Positions 11,382-22,220 of a stretch of DNA of 64,000 nucleotides are shown one piece after another (position 1 is the stretch's first letter; every line of letters begins with the position of its first letter). The DNA comes from Ophiosphaerella korrae (Eukaryota > Ascomycota > Dothideomycetes > Pleosporales > Phaeosphaeriaceae), in NCBI GenBank assembly GCA_028456385.1, contig JALNQF010000187.1, forward strand, positions 1 to 64,000, in the 5' to 3' direction. Under the pieces are notes generated by a model. The model saw only the letters and a program-made list of their open reading frames with translations. It made no database searches and was not told the DNA's origin. A program made the position numbers and the translations under genes.

Positions 11382-13801
11382 TTACATAGCTCCTGATGGT
11401 ACGGGAATACCACCACCCTGCGTAAGAGGATTGTATTTCTGGTCCCGTGGTAATGGCTGTAGAATTTGGCTTACCCAAGCGATGACTTGTGGCGCACCAA
11501 AACTGATCTTACAACCTGTAGCTGTAGAGTGTACCTGCATACTCTGCTCACTTGCTGATTCATGAAAGGTACTCGAAACCGACCATGGTCCATAGCCTAC
11601 TGAAGCACCGCCGGAGTTACTGTGCGAGTCAAAGTGCTCTTCAATGTGCTTGGTAGCGCCAGTAAACTCAATGGTGGTGTCAGCAGCGACAATAAACGAG
11701 GTTGGATACGCTGGAAACTGGCTCCAAATAGCTATCTCCTCTGCCTTCTGGTCTTTTATCATTTGGTGGAGACGGAGGGGTCCAGGGCTTAGCTTGACAC
11801 CATCTGCCACCTCAAGGTCGAAATCGTTGAAGAGCTCGCCGTACAACCATGGGCGGTTAATGTTGACAACTAGCGCAGAGAATGATACGCTGACGTCACA
11901 CCCAGCCATGTCGCTCTGCATTGACTTGTGGGACTCGTCGTGCGAATAGGATCCGCCAACGGACCAGAGTCCGTAGCCTACAGCGCCTCCCACCGACATT
12001 CCCCACTGCGACTCTTTAGAGTGATTCGATACATCAGCAGCTGAGTAAGAAAATGTAATAGTAGTCCATGGGTCTGCATCTTCCTCGCTTGCTGGCGGTT
12101 GTCCTCCAGGATCTCCACCTGGAGTTTCTGGAGTTTTAAATATTGGATCAGCCAGTTCTGAGCCTTCAGCAGCCAAGGACGACCCACTAGGAGTATCCTT
12201 GTCGTTGGTGTCCTTCGGAGCTGTCACGCCTGTGATGATAGGTACCTCAGTGAGATTTCTCTCGGCCTTGAGGGCTCGTAGTGCTTTGAGACGATCTAAC
12301 TCTTTCTGGATCGTTTCCTTCTTTGTATCGAGCATTTTAACGGCATCACCAAGGGTGGCGTCCTCTAGAACCATCCTATTATACTCATTCCAGGTTCTCC
12401 GAGCGCTTTCGTCTGCATCCTGTGCATCCTTAAGCTCCTTTTGTGCCTTAGTGACACCCTCTTGCGCCTCCTTCACCCTTTTCTTAGCTGCGTCGATGTC
12501 GTCCTTACTCACACCTTCCTTGGCTAGGAGCTGCTCTAGATTGTAATTGGCACCAGATAAGATCGCCTGCGCCTGATATAATGCCGCCAATTTATCGGTA
12601 ACGGCCTTTTTGGTTGCATCTAGACTAACTGTCGGCTTTTCGGCACCTTGAACTGGGTATAGCTTGTGTTTATCCTTGTCAGGCTTAACCAAGGTCTCAG
12701 CTAATTTGTAAGAGTTCAAGAGGCTCTCAAGTCTGGCAATTTCACTGTCAAGCTGAGCTAGTGTATATTTCCCGTTCCGCTCGTACCAGCCTTCTGCCTT
12801 GCGCTTGCAGTAGGTTGCCCACCGGTTGGGCGTGAGACTGACGCCGAAGACCTCACTAGAGCCGTTTGCATCGGGGATTGTCGAGTTTCGCAGGGATTCC
12901 TTGCTAGCTTCGATGCGGCTCATGATAGAGTCGATGTCAATCATGCCAAAATTGAACTCGACGTTGTATTTTTGACCATTTACAACCCAGTCCATCCAAG
13001 CAGCCTGAACACTGGCTTTGAAGGAGTAATAGTTTTCTTTGTTCCAATCATTCATATACTGCTTCTGTTTGCCAATAAAGTCAGGACCAGATTCGGGAGG
13101 GAACAACCTCTCAGCTTGCTCTACCTAAGATTAGTACATTAAACTAGCAAAAAATATCAATGTATATATGTTCTGGAACGACATTATATACGGATTTTCC
13201 AGTTTTATAGAAGAATAACACTCACTTTCTGCTTCAATCTTGGCTGCATCCCAAGCAGCGCGTTCCTTTGACCACGCAAGTTGCTTCTCGCGGTAGACTT
13301 CAACGACAGTTTTTCTAGCACCTGGTTCCGTCGTTTTGAGGAACTCCATAGCTTTGTCGTAGTTTGGATTTCCAGGACTTCGTATCCCATCGGCACTGGA
13401 GATGGTGGCTTTGGCAGGGACCAACCCGTCGAGGGAGCGCGAATAACTGCGGGCGACGCTCTTTCCCGTGTTTCCAATCTATGAAGTTTAAGTCAAATCT
13501 ATAATGGGATTTTTCGGGTTTAACACACCATAATAGTCGCAATAGGCATCATACCATCTACCAGACTAGCTTCGGATTGTCTGACAGTTGTTGGTGTTAT
13601 TGCATGTTTAGCAACATCATAAACAAAGGAGCCTCCTTTGTCGTAATCGGCTAGATCAATGACTGTTCCAGGAATCGCGACAGTCAAATACTGCTCAGGT
13701 GCAACTGGAAGAGCGGCAGCGATAGCATTACGCAAAAGAGTGCTCACACTTGCTATAGAGGTGATAGAATCTTTCTGGAGGTCTTTAAGCTCTTGGGGCA
13801 T
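11382..13801 (-). CDS. 754-residue fungal protein with coiled coil and duplicated Ser/Gly-rich C-terminal module
   Basis: Three exons, complement(11382..13120, 13226..13478, 13529..13801), with introns of 105 and 50 nt, join in phase and give 754 residues. The N-terminus starts MPQELKDLQKDSI. A long Lys/Glu/Ala-rich coiled-coil region covers residues ~300-460, followed by a Pro/Asp-rich linker. The C-terminal third holds two copies of one module. Copy 1 (~525-610) reads VGYGLWSVGGSYSHDESHKS, then DMAGCDVSVSFSALVV. Copy 2 (~670-745) reads VGYGPWSVSSTFHESASEQS, then TATGCKISFGAPQVIAW. Alternating small and polar residues suggest beta strands. No signal peptide or membrane helix is seen. I recall similar uncharacterised proteins in filamentous fungi but know no function. 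Confidence 0.85.
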
Positions 13802-14444
13802 ACTTGGAACAGTAAGTTTTATGGATTTGAAGAATTATGTATAGATTTCCTGTATGAAAAATAGGCATTGACCACGAGTTCTCAGACCCTTGGTCTAAAT
13901 TGTTCAGCTTTATATACTGCCGAATTTACGACACGAAGCAATCTGATACCGTCCAAACTGAATCAATCATGTCTTGAACCTGACACCTTTACCAATTATC
14001 CCCTTTCTCGGCTGATATCCGTATTCAGGCCGTCTTATTATGTATCCTCGGCTGATGGGCTGATATTTCATATCCAATCGCCGTTGTGTCTATGATCCTT
14101 CCAAACTTCAATATCCATGCTTCCAATAGCATAGACGGGGCCACGAAGCCATGATTTGGGCAAATAATATCCTGATTTATTGCTTGGTGGCAACTATGCT
14201 AGCTGCCAATGCAACATTCTGTCAGTTGCTCAGTTGCTCGGCTGATCAGCTGATCAGCTGATATCAGTCTTCGAAAATCTTGGTCAAGCCCGAACACCTA
14301 ACTTGAGCCGCCACACAACACCTGCTGCAACCGCCACTGTATGCGCCAACGTATATAAAATCGGTTTTAATTAATGTATATTGTTGGTGATTGCTTAATA
14401 CTTAGTTTGCCAGCCGCGCGCCTGTCTGCAAGCTTGTATATGCC
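13802..14444. other. Intergenic region with GCTGATCA-type palindromes
   Basis: This is the presumed promoter region of the minus-strand gene ending at 13801. A short cluster at about 14236-14266 repeats the palindromic word GCTGATCA and ends in GCTGATATCAG, so it can fold on itself or offer repeated binding sites. The word CGGCTGAT also occurs near 14010 and 14048. No coding sequence was recognised. Confidence 0.5.
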
Positions 14445-15712
14445 GAGGTATACTCAAGTTTCACTTTTTGATCAGCTTAGCTGGTATCGCGCGCCAGCAC
14501 CCCTTCAACGCGCTACAAAAGCCCTCTTACTCATATTCAGCTCGTGAGTAGTTATTTTATTGTGGGTAACGCTTATGAAATATCTTTTTGAGATGCCACC
14601 AGAGGTGCTCAATGGGGTTGAGATCAGGTGAGTAAGGTGGCTAAGTGATAGGTGTAATGTGGTGGTCTTAGAGGAACTTGAGCGTTGCGCGAGCGGTGTG
14701 TATGGGCGCGTTATCTCGCATGAAAAGCTGAGACCGCCAAGATAGCAGTATTCCTTTACGAAGAGCTTCAATGTAGCTTTGGCTGGAGTAGCCACCTCTG
14801 CGGGCACTCTCATGCATCCAGCCACATAGATGCCTGTACCATCTGCGCCGGGCGCTTGTATACCTCTACTTCAGTTATTATCTCTGGATTCTACTTCTCT
14901 CACGGAAAATGAAAGCATTACTTAGTGTTGTGGCTGGAGCCCTTCTGTATTGAGCACTTGTCGGAGAACTTAAGCGTGCGCTGATGCTACTGGAAGTTGC
15001 AGTACTGGCGGCAGAATTGGGGGCGTTTGAGAGCATGCCCGCGGTTAAGTTTTGGTCGCTTTTTGCAGCGGTGATTAGTAAGGCCTCGACTCTTGAGATA
15101 CCGGTATAGCGTTGAGTGGCTGGGTGGCTTCAAACGCGTCCTATCTGCGTGTATAAACACCGCATCTTCAATGAGCTTTATATACTCAATCTTTGGCGCG
15201 GCGCGAGCTTTGCGATAGATAATCTTTTTCTGATGAAGCGATAGTCTAGGTGGCTGCCTACTGCGGGAAGCTTCATGAGTTGTGGTGCGATTTTTGGCGT
15301 TGCGAATCGTTGTGCGGATGCAGTTGGGTGAATGCTTAAACTCCTCTACCAGCTCTGCCACCCCAATACCGGCTTCAGCCTTTGCAATGATACGCGGTCG
15401 TTGTTTAGGTGTTAAATTTGGTCCTCGGCGTGTATTTCCTGAGATTTCTGTACCGAACTGACGACGTGGCAGCATTGTGAGTGTTGAAGTTTGGAGGTGG
15501 CGGGTGCGTTTTTGGGCCGCGGGCTTGCCAACCAAAACTTTTGACGCGTAGTTGTAGTAGCTGGATTCCAGCTATCTAGCCCAGATGCTATCTACAATCA
15601 AGATAAGAAGAAAAGAGAATAGAATCTGGCTCTACGCGAAGTTGCACAGTATCCGAGCACGAGCCTTATATCTGTGCACGATAGCGCTAAAAACTAGAGG
15701 ATACTGAGACCC
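14445..15712 (-). mobile_element. Tc1/mariner-like DNA transposon, inactivated
   Basis: The N-terminal half of a transposase (frame 15535-14987) has a helix-turn-helix region: LTPKQRPRIIAKAEAGIGVA, then a second helix pair ending in LSLHQKKIIYRKA. It is followed in other frames by an ALRKGILLSWRS segment and RDNAPIHTARATLKF, containing the second catalytic Asp, and then by YSPDLNPIEHLWWHLKK with the final acidic residue. The C-terminal part contains in-frame TAA/TAG codons, one of them where Tc1 proteins usually have Trp (IT-stop-PPYSPD), so light RIP has acted in addition to frameshifts. Imperfect inverted ends may be GTATACTCAAGTTT (near 14449) and its complement-like partner near 15704. 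Those borders are tentative. Confidence 0.75.
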
Positions 15713-15797
15713 CTCCTTTCCTACTTTGTAAAACTCTAAGAATCTAATTATATTATTTATATTATCCCCTTACATCGTAGCACTAGCTAGCCTAATC

Positions 15798-16255
15798 CTA
15801 GAATGGTTTCCCTAGCATTTTCATCGCCTTGTTATACGCCTCAAGCTGCCTGCCCGCTAACAAGGGTTTCTCAGCGTTCGTCGAGACTTCGCCAGCCTCG
15901 GGAGCGGATCCGGCCCGCATCAAGGCTGGCCGCTTAGCGGTGGTGGCGGGGCTAAGTGTTCTGTTCTGTTGTAGCTGGTCGTCGATGAAACCTGCCTTAG
16001 ACTGGTACTGTGCTGGCTTGCCTCAGGCCCTTCCAGAAGAAGGTGGGCTTTGTTCATATGTTGCTGTCTAATTCCCAGCATCTCCACAGCTCGGCTTGCG
16101 TTATCTCCACTCCATTCGTATTTTGGTACATTGTGAGTTGCATATGCATGCATGGAGGCCTCCAATAACTTGATACGCGATAACTCTGCTGCCTGAGCCT
16201 GAGCCTCATTGTGGTAAGCCTTGCTATAAGCTCTTTCCGCCTTCTTCGACCGCAA
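15798..16255 (-). pseudogene. Frameshifted gene fragment of unknown family
   Basis: Minus-strand frame 16255-15920 encodes a Lys/Ala/Glu-rich stretch (KAERAYSKAYHNEAQAQAAE, then VPKYEWSGDNASRAVEMLGI). After about position 16020 the sensible reading moves to another frame (AGFIDDQLQQNRTLSPATTA, then LLAGRQLEAYNKAMKMLGKP) and stops at TAG 15798-15800. The two parts together would be ~150 residues. Upstream the frame stops at 16281 without a Met, so the 5' end is missing. Composition is normal, not RIP-like. The product may be the tail of a larger protein or of a transposon protein; I could not assign it. Confidence 0.45.
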
Positions 16256-16312
16256 CTTCGTCGTTTGACCCCGCGCGAAGGTTCGCTAAATAATCTATAT
16301 TAACTCTAGACA

Positions 16313-16536
16313 ATGCCAACACCAAGGCCTTGTCCCACTTGCTCAGAGATAGGTATAGACGAGTCTACCAACGAGTCCTTGGATAATTTTACACGCTTCT
16401 ACTTTCGTCATTTCGAAGAGAGGGCAGACGATGCTGAGAGGCAAGCACTTGACTACGATGAGTTACCTCGGCACGGGCGCCATACGCGACTGCTCGAGTA
16501 CATCCAGGCGAACAGGACGACCCTATCGCAGCTACC
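16313..16536 (+). other. Original N-terminal segment of the HET gene, out of frame
   Basis: An ATG at 16313 opens a frame (MPTPRPCPTCSEIGIDES, then GRHTRLLEYI) that looks like the usual N-terminus of HET-domain proteins. It runs to a stop at 16540. In the +1-shifted frame the natural continuation HPGEQDDPIAATMIP leads straight into the HET domain. A single-base indel near 16500 would explain this. Expression of a HET protein would now have to start at an internal Met such as 16537. Confidence 0.55.
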
Positions 16537-19005
16537 ATGATACCCATGTCTCTAGACGAACCTATTCCATACGCTGCACTATCTTACACGTGGGGAATCA
16601 CGGCGGGGAAAAGGAAAATTCGCGTTAGTGGAAGAGAAGTTTCGGTGTGTATTAGCCGCCTCAGCCTCGCCGAACCACTAACTTAAGATGCTTTGAACAG
16701 GTTACCAAAAACCTATGGAATGCCTTATGGCACCTGCGTCTCCGCGATGAGATCCGCATACTCTGGGTCGACGCCCTTTGCATTGACCAAAGCAACATCA
16801 AGGAACGAAACATGCAGGTGCAGTGGATGAAGGACATCTACGAGAAGGCGGCCGAAATCACAGCGTGGCTTGGACCCGAGGGTAGTAGTGGGCTGCTGGC
16901 TATTTCGAAAATAGCAGATATCTACAATCACTATTGGATGCAATGGGATCGGCTTGGGACTCCCGAGGCGGCTTTTCAGAGTATGGTGAAGGACACGAGC
17001 TGGAGCTGGAAGAAGAGCGAAGATAATCTCACATTTTCTTCAATGCGTTTACGTCTGGCGGACCCTGGATTGTCAGTTTTGTCGGATCTATTTGATAGGA
17101 CGTGGTTCCATCGCGTGTGGATTGTGCAGGAAGTGAGTCTCTGCTACTGGAATCTACCCTCCCACATCCAAAGTAACTTCCTGTTCACTGATCAACTATT
17201 AGGGAACAGTACCAGTACGAACAACATTCCACCTCTGCCGCTCCACCATCCCGGCGGAAGCTGTCTTCCACGTTACTCGTCTCCTAGCTGCCTTACCGCT
17301 GAAGTCCTTACCACAGTCCATCTTCAGCCATACAATGTACACAGGAAATCTATCCAAACTTGCAGGATTTGCGCATAAACGCTCACAGGCAAGAGGAGGC
17401 CAAAAGTTCCCTCTGCTTGATGTCTTGGACACGCTGCGTAGCTTTCAGGCTAGTGACCGGCGGGATAAGGTCTATGCGGCTCTGGGGTTTGCCGGAGATG
17501 TTCCTCGTGAAATGGATGTTGAGATTGACTATGCTAAGCCTTATCATCGGGTTCTGCGAGACGCGGCGGTTTCGTGTCTCTATCAGAGTGAAAATAGCCT
17601 CAGGTTTCTTGGATGCGCTGGGTTGCATGGCTCTTCGCACATGCCTGCTTCATGGATACCGGATTGGTTGTAAGACTCACTTCACTGACCAGCGTTTGGT
17701 GAAAATGTACTGATTCTTATTAGTTCAGAGAACCTATTGATGCCTTTCCCGAAGAGCGTCTCTCGTTCCGACCGTTTCGAAGAAGGAATTCCACTCTTCA
17801 ACGCCTGCGACTCCAAAAACTCCTTCTGGAAACAGGAGGGCTATGCAAAGCTGAAGCCATCGGTTAACGACTATACTCTTACCGTTTATGGTGTCCTCGT
17901 TGATTTCATCTACTCCCACCAAAAACCTACCCTCATCATGGACGAAGACGAAGACGATCTCCTGGTCATTGGAGACAAGCTGCCAGATTATAAGCACACC
18001 GGCGAGTCGTTTCGGGTCGCATATCTCCGCACCATGGCCGCTGATCTCAAGGTACAAGACCAAAACATCATTTGCAGAGCAGGTGCTTCGATGAACTTGC
18101 GTCATGGAAGGGGCCCCCTTTCAACGGATCAAGTCTCTAGTCGGCAACTATTGCAGCAAGTTTCCCAAGGACGCAAGTTCTTCACGACGCTACAGCACGA
18201 TTATATGGGCTTAGCTCCGTTCTGGGCCGAACCTGGCGACGCCCTCTTTATGCTCCTTGGAGGAGAGATGTTATATGTAGCGCGCCCAACGCTGGAAGGG
18301 ACATACCACTACGTCGGTGAGGCGTATATACATGGCGTGATGGACGGACAGGTCGTGCAAGCCTTTGAGCGCGGTGAGGGGATTTTGCAGCACATCGAAT
18401 TTGTACCGGTCATCGATAACCCGAAGCAGAAATCGCAGCCTCAGTCCTCGGGGAATCCTGTCCGCTTCACTAAGCAACCGCTCGGATATAATATTGAATC
18501 ACACCACTACTCCAATCCAAGTGAGAATATTATCGGTTATGTGCACGACGACATAGGACCTCAGATAGACGAAGTTATTAGCGAGATCGCTCCTAAAGTC
18601 ACGGAGTCGTACGTCATGATGGATGGACTGTCTCCGCGGGATGCCTTTACTAAAAACATGGTGGTGGGCGAATGGGCCAATGTCGTGGAGAACCACCTGC
18701 TGCAGGAAAGTAAAGATTGGAAAGGCAAGTCTAGGCGGTCTGAACCTACCGGGCGGGAATTCGCCAGGCGATTATATATCCGTTCCGCTTTAGGTCTGGA
18801 GCGCGGGCGGCACAAGCACATGTGGCAGACTCATGTTGCCAGAGCCATGGCCCTCCAAGGCGAGACTTCCTTTTTCAATGGTGATGAGTGCTACCGTACA
18901 GCAAGGGATTACTTCATGGAAGTCGAAGACCTGCGCCGAATACCGCCAAACCAGCAAATAGATGACGACGAAGCCATCGCACGAGCCTTGCAGGAAGTAG
19001 AATGA
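16537..19005 (+). CDS. HET-domain (heterokaryon incompatibility) protein
   Basis: Exons 16537..16644, 16701..17132, 17203..17669 and 17724..19005 join in phase (introns 56, 70 and 54 nt) and give 762 residues. The HET domain is clear: block 1 ALSYTWG (residues ~14-20), block 2 ILWVDALCIDQSNIKERNMQ (~56-75), then MKDIYEKAAEITAWLGPEG, and the third block WFHRVWIVQEG. The remaining ~450 residues resemble the C-terminal half of other fungal HET proteins (FWAEPGDALFMLLGG, GEAYIHGVMDG) and have no second named domain. HET domains trigger programmed cell death when incompatible strains fuse and are thought to act like TIR-type signalling enzymes. The start is uncertain because the upstream segment is out of frame, so the product may be N-terminally shortened. 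Confidence 0.88.
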
Positions 19006-19125
19006 TACGCTCCGCCGCCGAAAGCAAGCGCCGAACCCGACACCTCTCCTCCCCTAGGCGACTTCGGCCCGCGACCAGATTCACCTCCCCCTCTCATTGG
19101 CACCCGTTCAAGAAAGCGTTCAAAA

Positions 19126-19632
19126 ATGCAGTCTGGCCGTCCCGAACGCCTCACTATGCCACTAACCCGCAACCCTCACATCCGCGCCTACAAGTTCAAA
19201 ACCCAAAAGCATCTGGATGCCTTCGTTAAAGATTTGAAAGGCTACATGGACCGTGGCGAGTGCCCACCCGTCCTGTCTGGCCGTATGGTATCAGATCCCA
19301 GTATGCGACCCAAAGTCGAAATCGTTACGTACGGTAAGCCTGGGGATCTACGCTGGGAAGATGAGCAAGGCAACGAAGTTGCAGGGTCGGCCTTTGATAA
19401 GTTCCTGGGAGCAGACAGTGACTCAGATGGCGAGGTGTCTGTAACCCAAGATTTCAAACGCATGGTGGCTAGACAGCCATCAGCTAGTTTTATCCACAAG
19501 GCATATTCTACTAGTCCGTGGGGCGATTTGGTTGGCAGCGGAGAGTGGGAAGGCCCAGAAGAAGCTGAAGTGCCGCGTGATTTCGAATATCGAGAAAAGG
19601 AAGATGCTGAGAACGAGGGGGTAACAGATTAA
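19126..19632 (+). CDS. Small acidic hypothetical protein
   Basis: A single-exon frame of 168 residues from the ATG at 19126 starts 121 bp after the stop of the HET gene on the same strand. The N-terminal third is basic (TRNPHIRAYKFKTQKHLDAF). The middle holds RPKVEIVTYGKPGDLRWEDE, and the C-terminus is very acidic (EWEGPEEAEVPRDFEYREKE). No signal peptide, membrane helix or catalytic motif is visible. Codon use and composition match the genes around it, and the frame is free of stops while the flanking DNA is not, so I regard it as a likely gene. The family is not recognised. Confidence 0.55.
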   Translation: MQSGRPERLTMPLTRNPHIRAYKFKTQKHLDAFVKDLKGYMDRGECPPVLSGRMVSDPSMRPKVEIVTYGKPGDLRWEDEQGNEVAGSAFDKFLGADSDSDGEVSVTQDFKRMVARQPSASFIHKAYSTSPWGDLVGSGEWEGPEEAEVPRDFEYREKEDAENEGVTD

Positions 19633-20828
19633 GATTGGAAGGGCCCTAGAAAGGCGAAATTACCATATACTTTTAAGGCGATTCTATGAATAAGATATTG
19701 GTATTACAACTTCTTACAAACTATGAATTATAGGCTAGAAAGAAGCTTATTCTAAGTAGAAAGAACTTCTAGAAAGAACCGCTTTACGGGCTAGTAAAAT
19801 TGGCACCGAATATTCGACGGTGAGGGCGTACGCATGCGCTTCTTACCAATGCTCTTTTTCAGGCGCGACGCATTGCTCTTTAGGGAAGGCATAAATATAT
19901 TCTAGTTATTCGCCGCTATCTCGCCTAATACAGTATAGCGCATCTTCTTTCGCGAGCGTAGGCTCTCGTAACTATCGGGCTATAGTCGCTTATATAAGTA
20001 CGTAAGGGAGAGAGATAGAGTCGAGTACGGGCGCGAGGTTCAAGTTCGCGAATCTAGGCGGCAACTGAGATGGGATGTATTGAGGGCGGGGAGAAGTAGA
20101 GAGGGATAGGATGGTTCGACCTTGAGTCGATATTATAGTAGTTTGGGCTTCGATTGACTCGGCGGGGTGACTATTGATTACCGTGCCTTTGTAGTTAATG
20201 CGTTAACGCGCGCGGGAGATACGTAACTACTAACTTTCGCTATATAATAACTAACATTCCTCACTACGTAGCGAGAACCATACTGTAGCGAGAAAATGGA
20301 TGGGTACCTCGACTTTAAAAGAGAACAAAATTTTCCCACATCGAATTCTACACATGGTGAAGCCTACGTTAGATACTGCTAGCCTTCCTCAACCTTCTGA
20401 CTGCTGCTACTAGAAAAATTACCAGCCTTGTCGTCAATGTCGCGCCTAGAACGAGGGTGCCTGATTTCGCGACATACCCCAGTTACCCTACTGTAGCTTC
20501 AGCGCTAGGTGTTTAGAGCTTTAGATAGCCATAGTTCAACGATATTCGAGCCTTGGGGCCTCACAATTATATTAGTCAGTTACTACTAGCCCTGTGCTGG
20601 CCACGCGAGGACGATTTATGCAAGGTCGCCACAGCGATCGGTGCCCCTCCGCCTAAGCGATCCGCGACCTGAATGCTCACGTAATAATTTCAGTATAATA
20701 TAAGCCTTAGCGGTGGACAAGCCAAGACCGTGGCTTAGCAAGTTCCTGACAGTTAGGCTAAGTTATAACTAGTTAGGGTTGGACAAGGACGCTGACGAGG
20801 AATCAAGACATAATTTCGCTATTATAGA
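19633..20828. other. Intergenic, partly degenerate sequence
   Basis: About 1.2 kb with no convincing gene. TA-rich patches (19680-19790, 20220-20260) alternate with normal sequence, which suggests relics of repeats lightly touched by RIP. A plus-strand frame at 20779-21114 is the antisense shadow of the HET...TPR remnant. Confidence 0.45.
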
Positions 20829-21400
20829 CTATCCCGCGCCCGAACGCCTTCCTAGTTTGCGGAACATACGCTTTAGAGACCTCGACCTCGGCGATTCAAT
20901 CTCTGTTGACTTAGCTTGTTCTTCATTCGGCTCAGCAGACATAACTTGCAATCCTTGTAGCCGATCTTCAAGCTCCTTGCACCATTTCGAAGAAGGTCCT
21001 TGGACAGCTGTATATCCAGCAAATGCCCCGACTATACATTTCCCTTGCCGCGTCTATACGACCTGCCCGCGCGTAGAGGTCGTCGAAGGACGAAACGTTG
21101 TTCAACGCTGGTAAGTACGACGGCAGAAGCTGAGGCTCGAGTGCCTCCTCGTAGCCTTGCTGCGTTCTTATACTACCGGAACATGGAGTTTATTGCGTTC
21201 GATAGCTCACGGAGATTCCATTTGTCAATACAACATGTGTCGACCCAGAAGTACTGTACATGGTCGGGAGCCGCTTGTTCACCGCAGAACAGAATCTTTT
21301 CATAACCAGCCTTACTTTTACCAGTACCATTCACTAGATCTTCAAAGAGGAACGGACAATAAAAAAGAGTATCGAAGGTAAATATTTGACATATCAGCAA
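20829..21400 (-). pseudogene. Remnant of a HET...TPR (NLR-like) protein lacking its middle
   Basis: From 21400 leftwards the minus strand reads FEDLVNGTGKSKAGYEKI, FCGEQAA and YFWVDTCCIDKWNLRELSNA, a HET domain of the type found at the N-terminus of fungal NLR proteins. A TAG follows MFR where relatives have Trp. Only ~30 codons later the sequence reads ALNNVSSFDDLYARAGRIDA, AREMYSRG and, in another frame, AGYTAVQGPSSKWCKELEDR, which is a C-terminal TPR repeat (A-E-MY-RAL-GY). The nucleotide-binding (NB-ARC or NACHT) part expected between them is absent. The end is at TAG 20829-20831. Frameshifts and the Trp-to-stop change make it non-functional. HET-NB-TPR proteins are incompatibility or immune-type receptors in fungi. 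Confidence 0.6.
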
Positions 21401-22220
21401 ATAAAGTACATAAACCTTGAAGCCACAGCAGTAAGAAGGCTAGTATTTTTGTAGGGTCACGTATGTCAATGGACAAGTGCTTAAAACTACAGAATGATAC
21501 CTGAAAATAATGAGAGTAAACTTGCCACCGGATTTCGCCACCACGGACAGGGAGGACGGCCGGCCCGCACCGGCCATGACCTTGCGCTGGAGGCAGTCAC
21601 TTTTGGTATTAGCGAAGAGTAAGTACGAAATAAGCCTCTTAGTAGCATGTGGTGTTCAAACTCTCGTTTTATGGGTGTATTACTGAAAGTCCAGTCTTTT
21701 GTCGGTTGTTGCTCCCTGCAACGCTGGCCAAGCCGATCGGATCAACATAGTTATTCCCCAACCTACAATTGCAGTGCAATAATCACCGCCAATGTTCTTC
21801 GCAATATTGCGATGCGTCTGCCTCTGTGCTAGCTCCATCGTTGATCTCGCATGTTTGCAGTGATTACACGTCGAACCTGGGGATGCGCCAGCCGCCTTCC
21901 TGCACACGCCGCCACGCCACGCCCGCTTCAAACGCGATCCAAATACCACATTACGCTAGAGAACCGTTTACAGAACTGAAAATTTGTCTACCTCAGTACC
22001 AACAGTCGACGCGCAATAGCGCGAAGCAACGTGCTTCTTGGAAACCTGCACCGCCGACCGATCCCAAGTCCACGACCGAGCTCTGGAGCACAGTCCGCAG
22101 TATGAGCACAAGCTCTTCAATACCGATAAGTACAAAACAAGGGAGGAAGGGCTAGGGCTCCGACCACGAAAAACATCGAAAAGGAAATACCTCCGTCTCC
22201 TCCGTCGACTGCTCTAGAGA
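21401..22220. other. Spacer without a recognised gene
   Basis: This stretch contains a 128-codon plus-strand frame (21769-22155) and an 89-codon minus-strand frame (21949-21680), both Cys/Ser/Pro-rich and without motifs. The right end (22140-22220) may include the decayed 5' end of the gene that follows. Confidence 0.4.

Noticed and set aside
14236..14266. GCTGATCA palindromes as inverted repeats of the neighbouring Tc1/mariner element
   Set aside because: They lie about 180 bp outside the likely left end, and no matching copy is found at the right end.
21769..22155. 128-codon plus-strand frame upstream of the nuclease-like gene
   Set aside because: Composition is irregular and Cys/Ser/Pro-rich, no motif is seen, and a comparable frame exists on the other strand.
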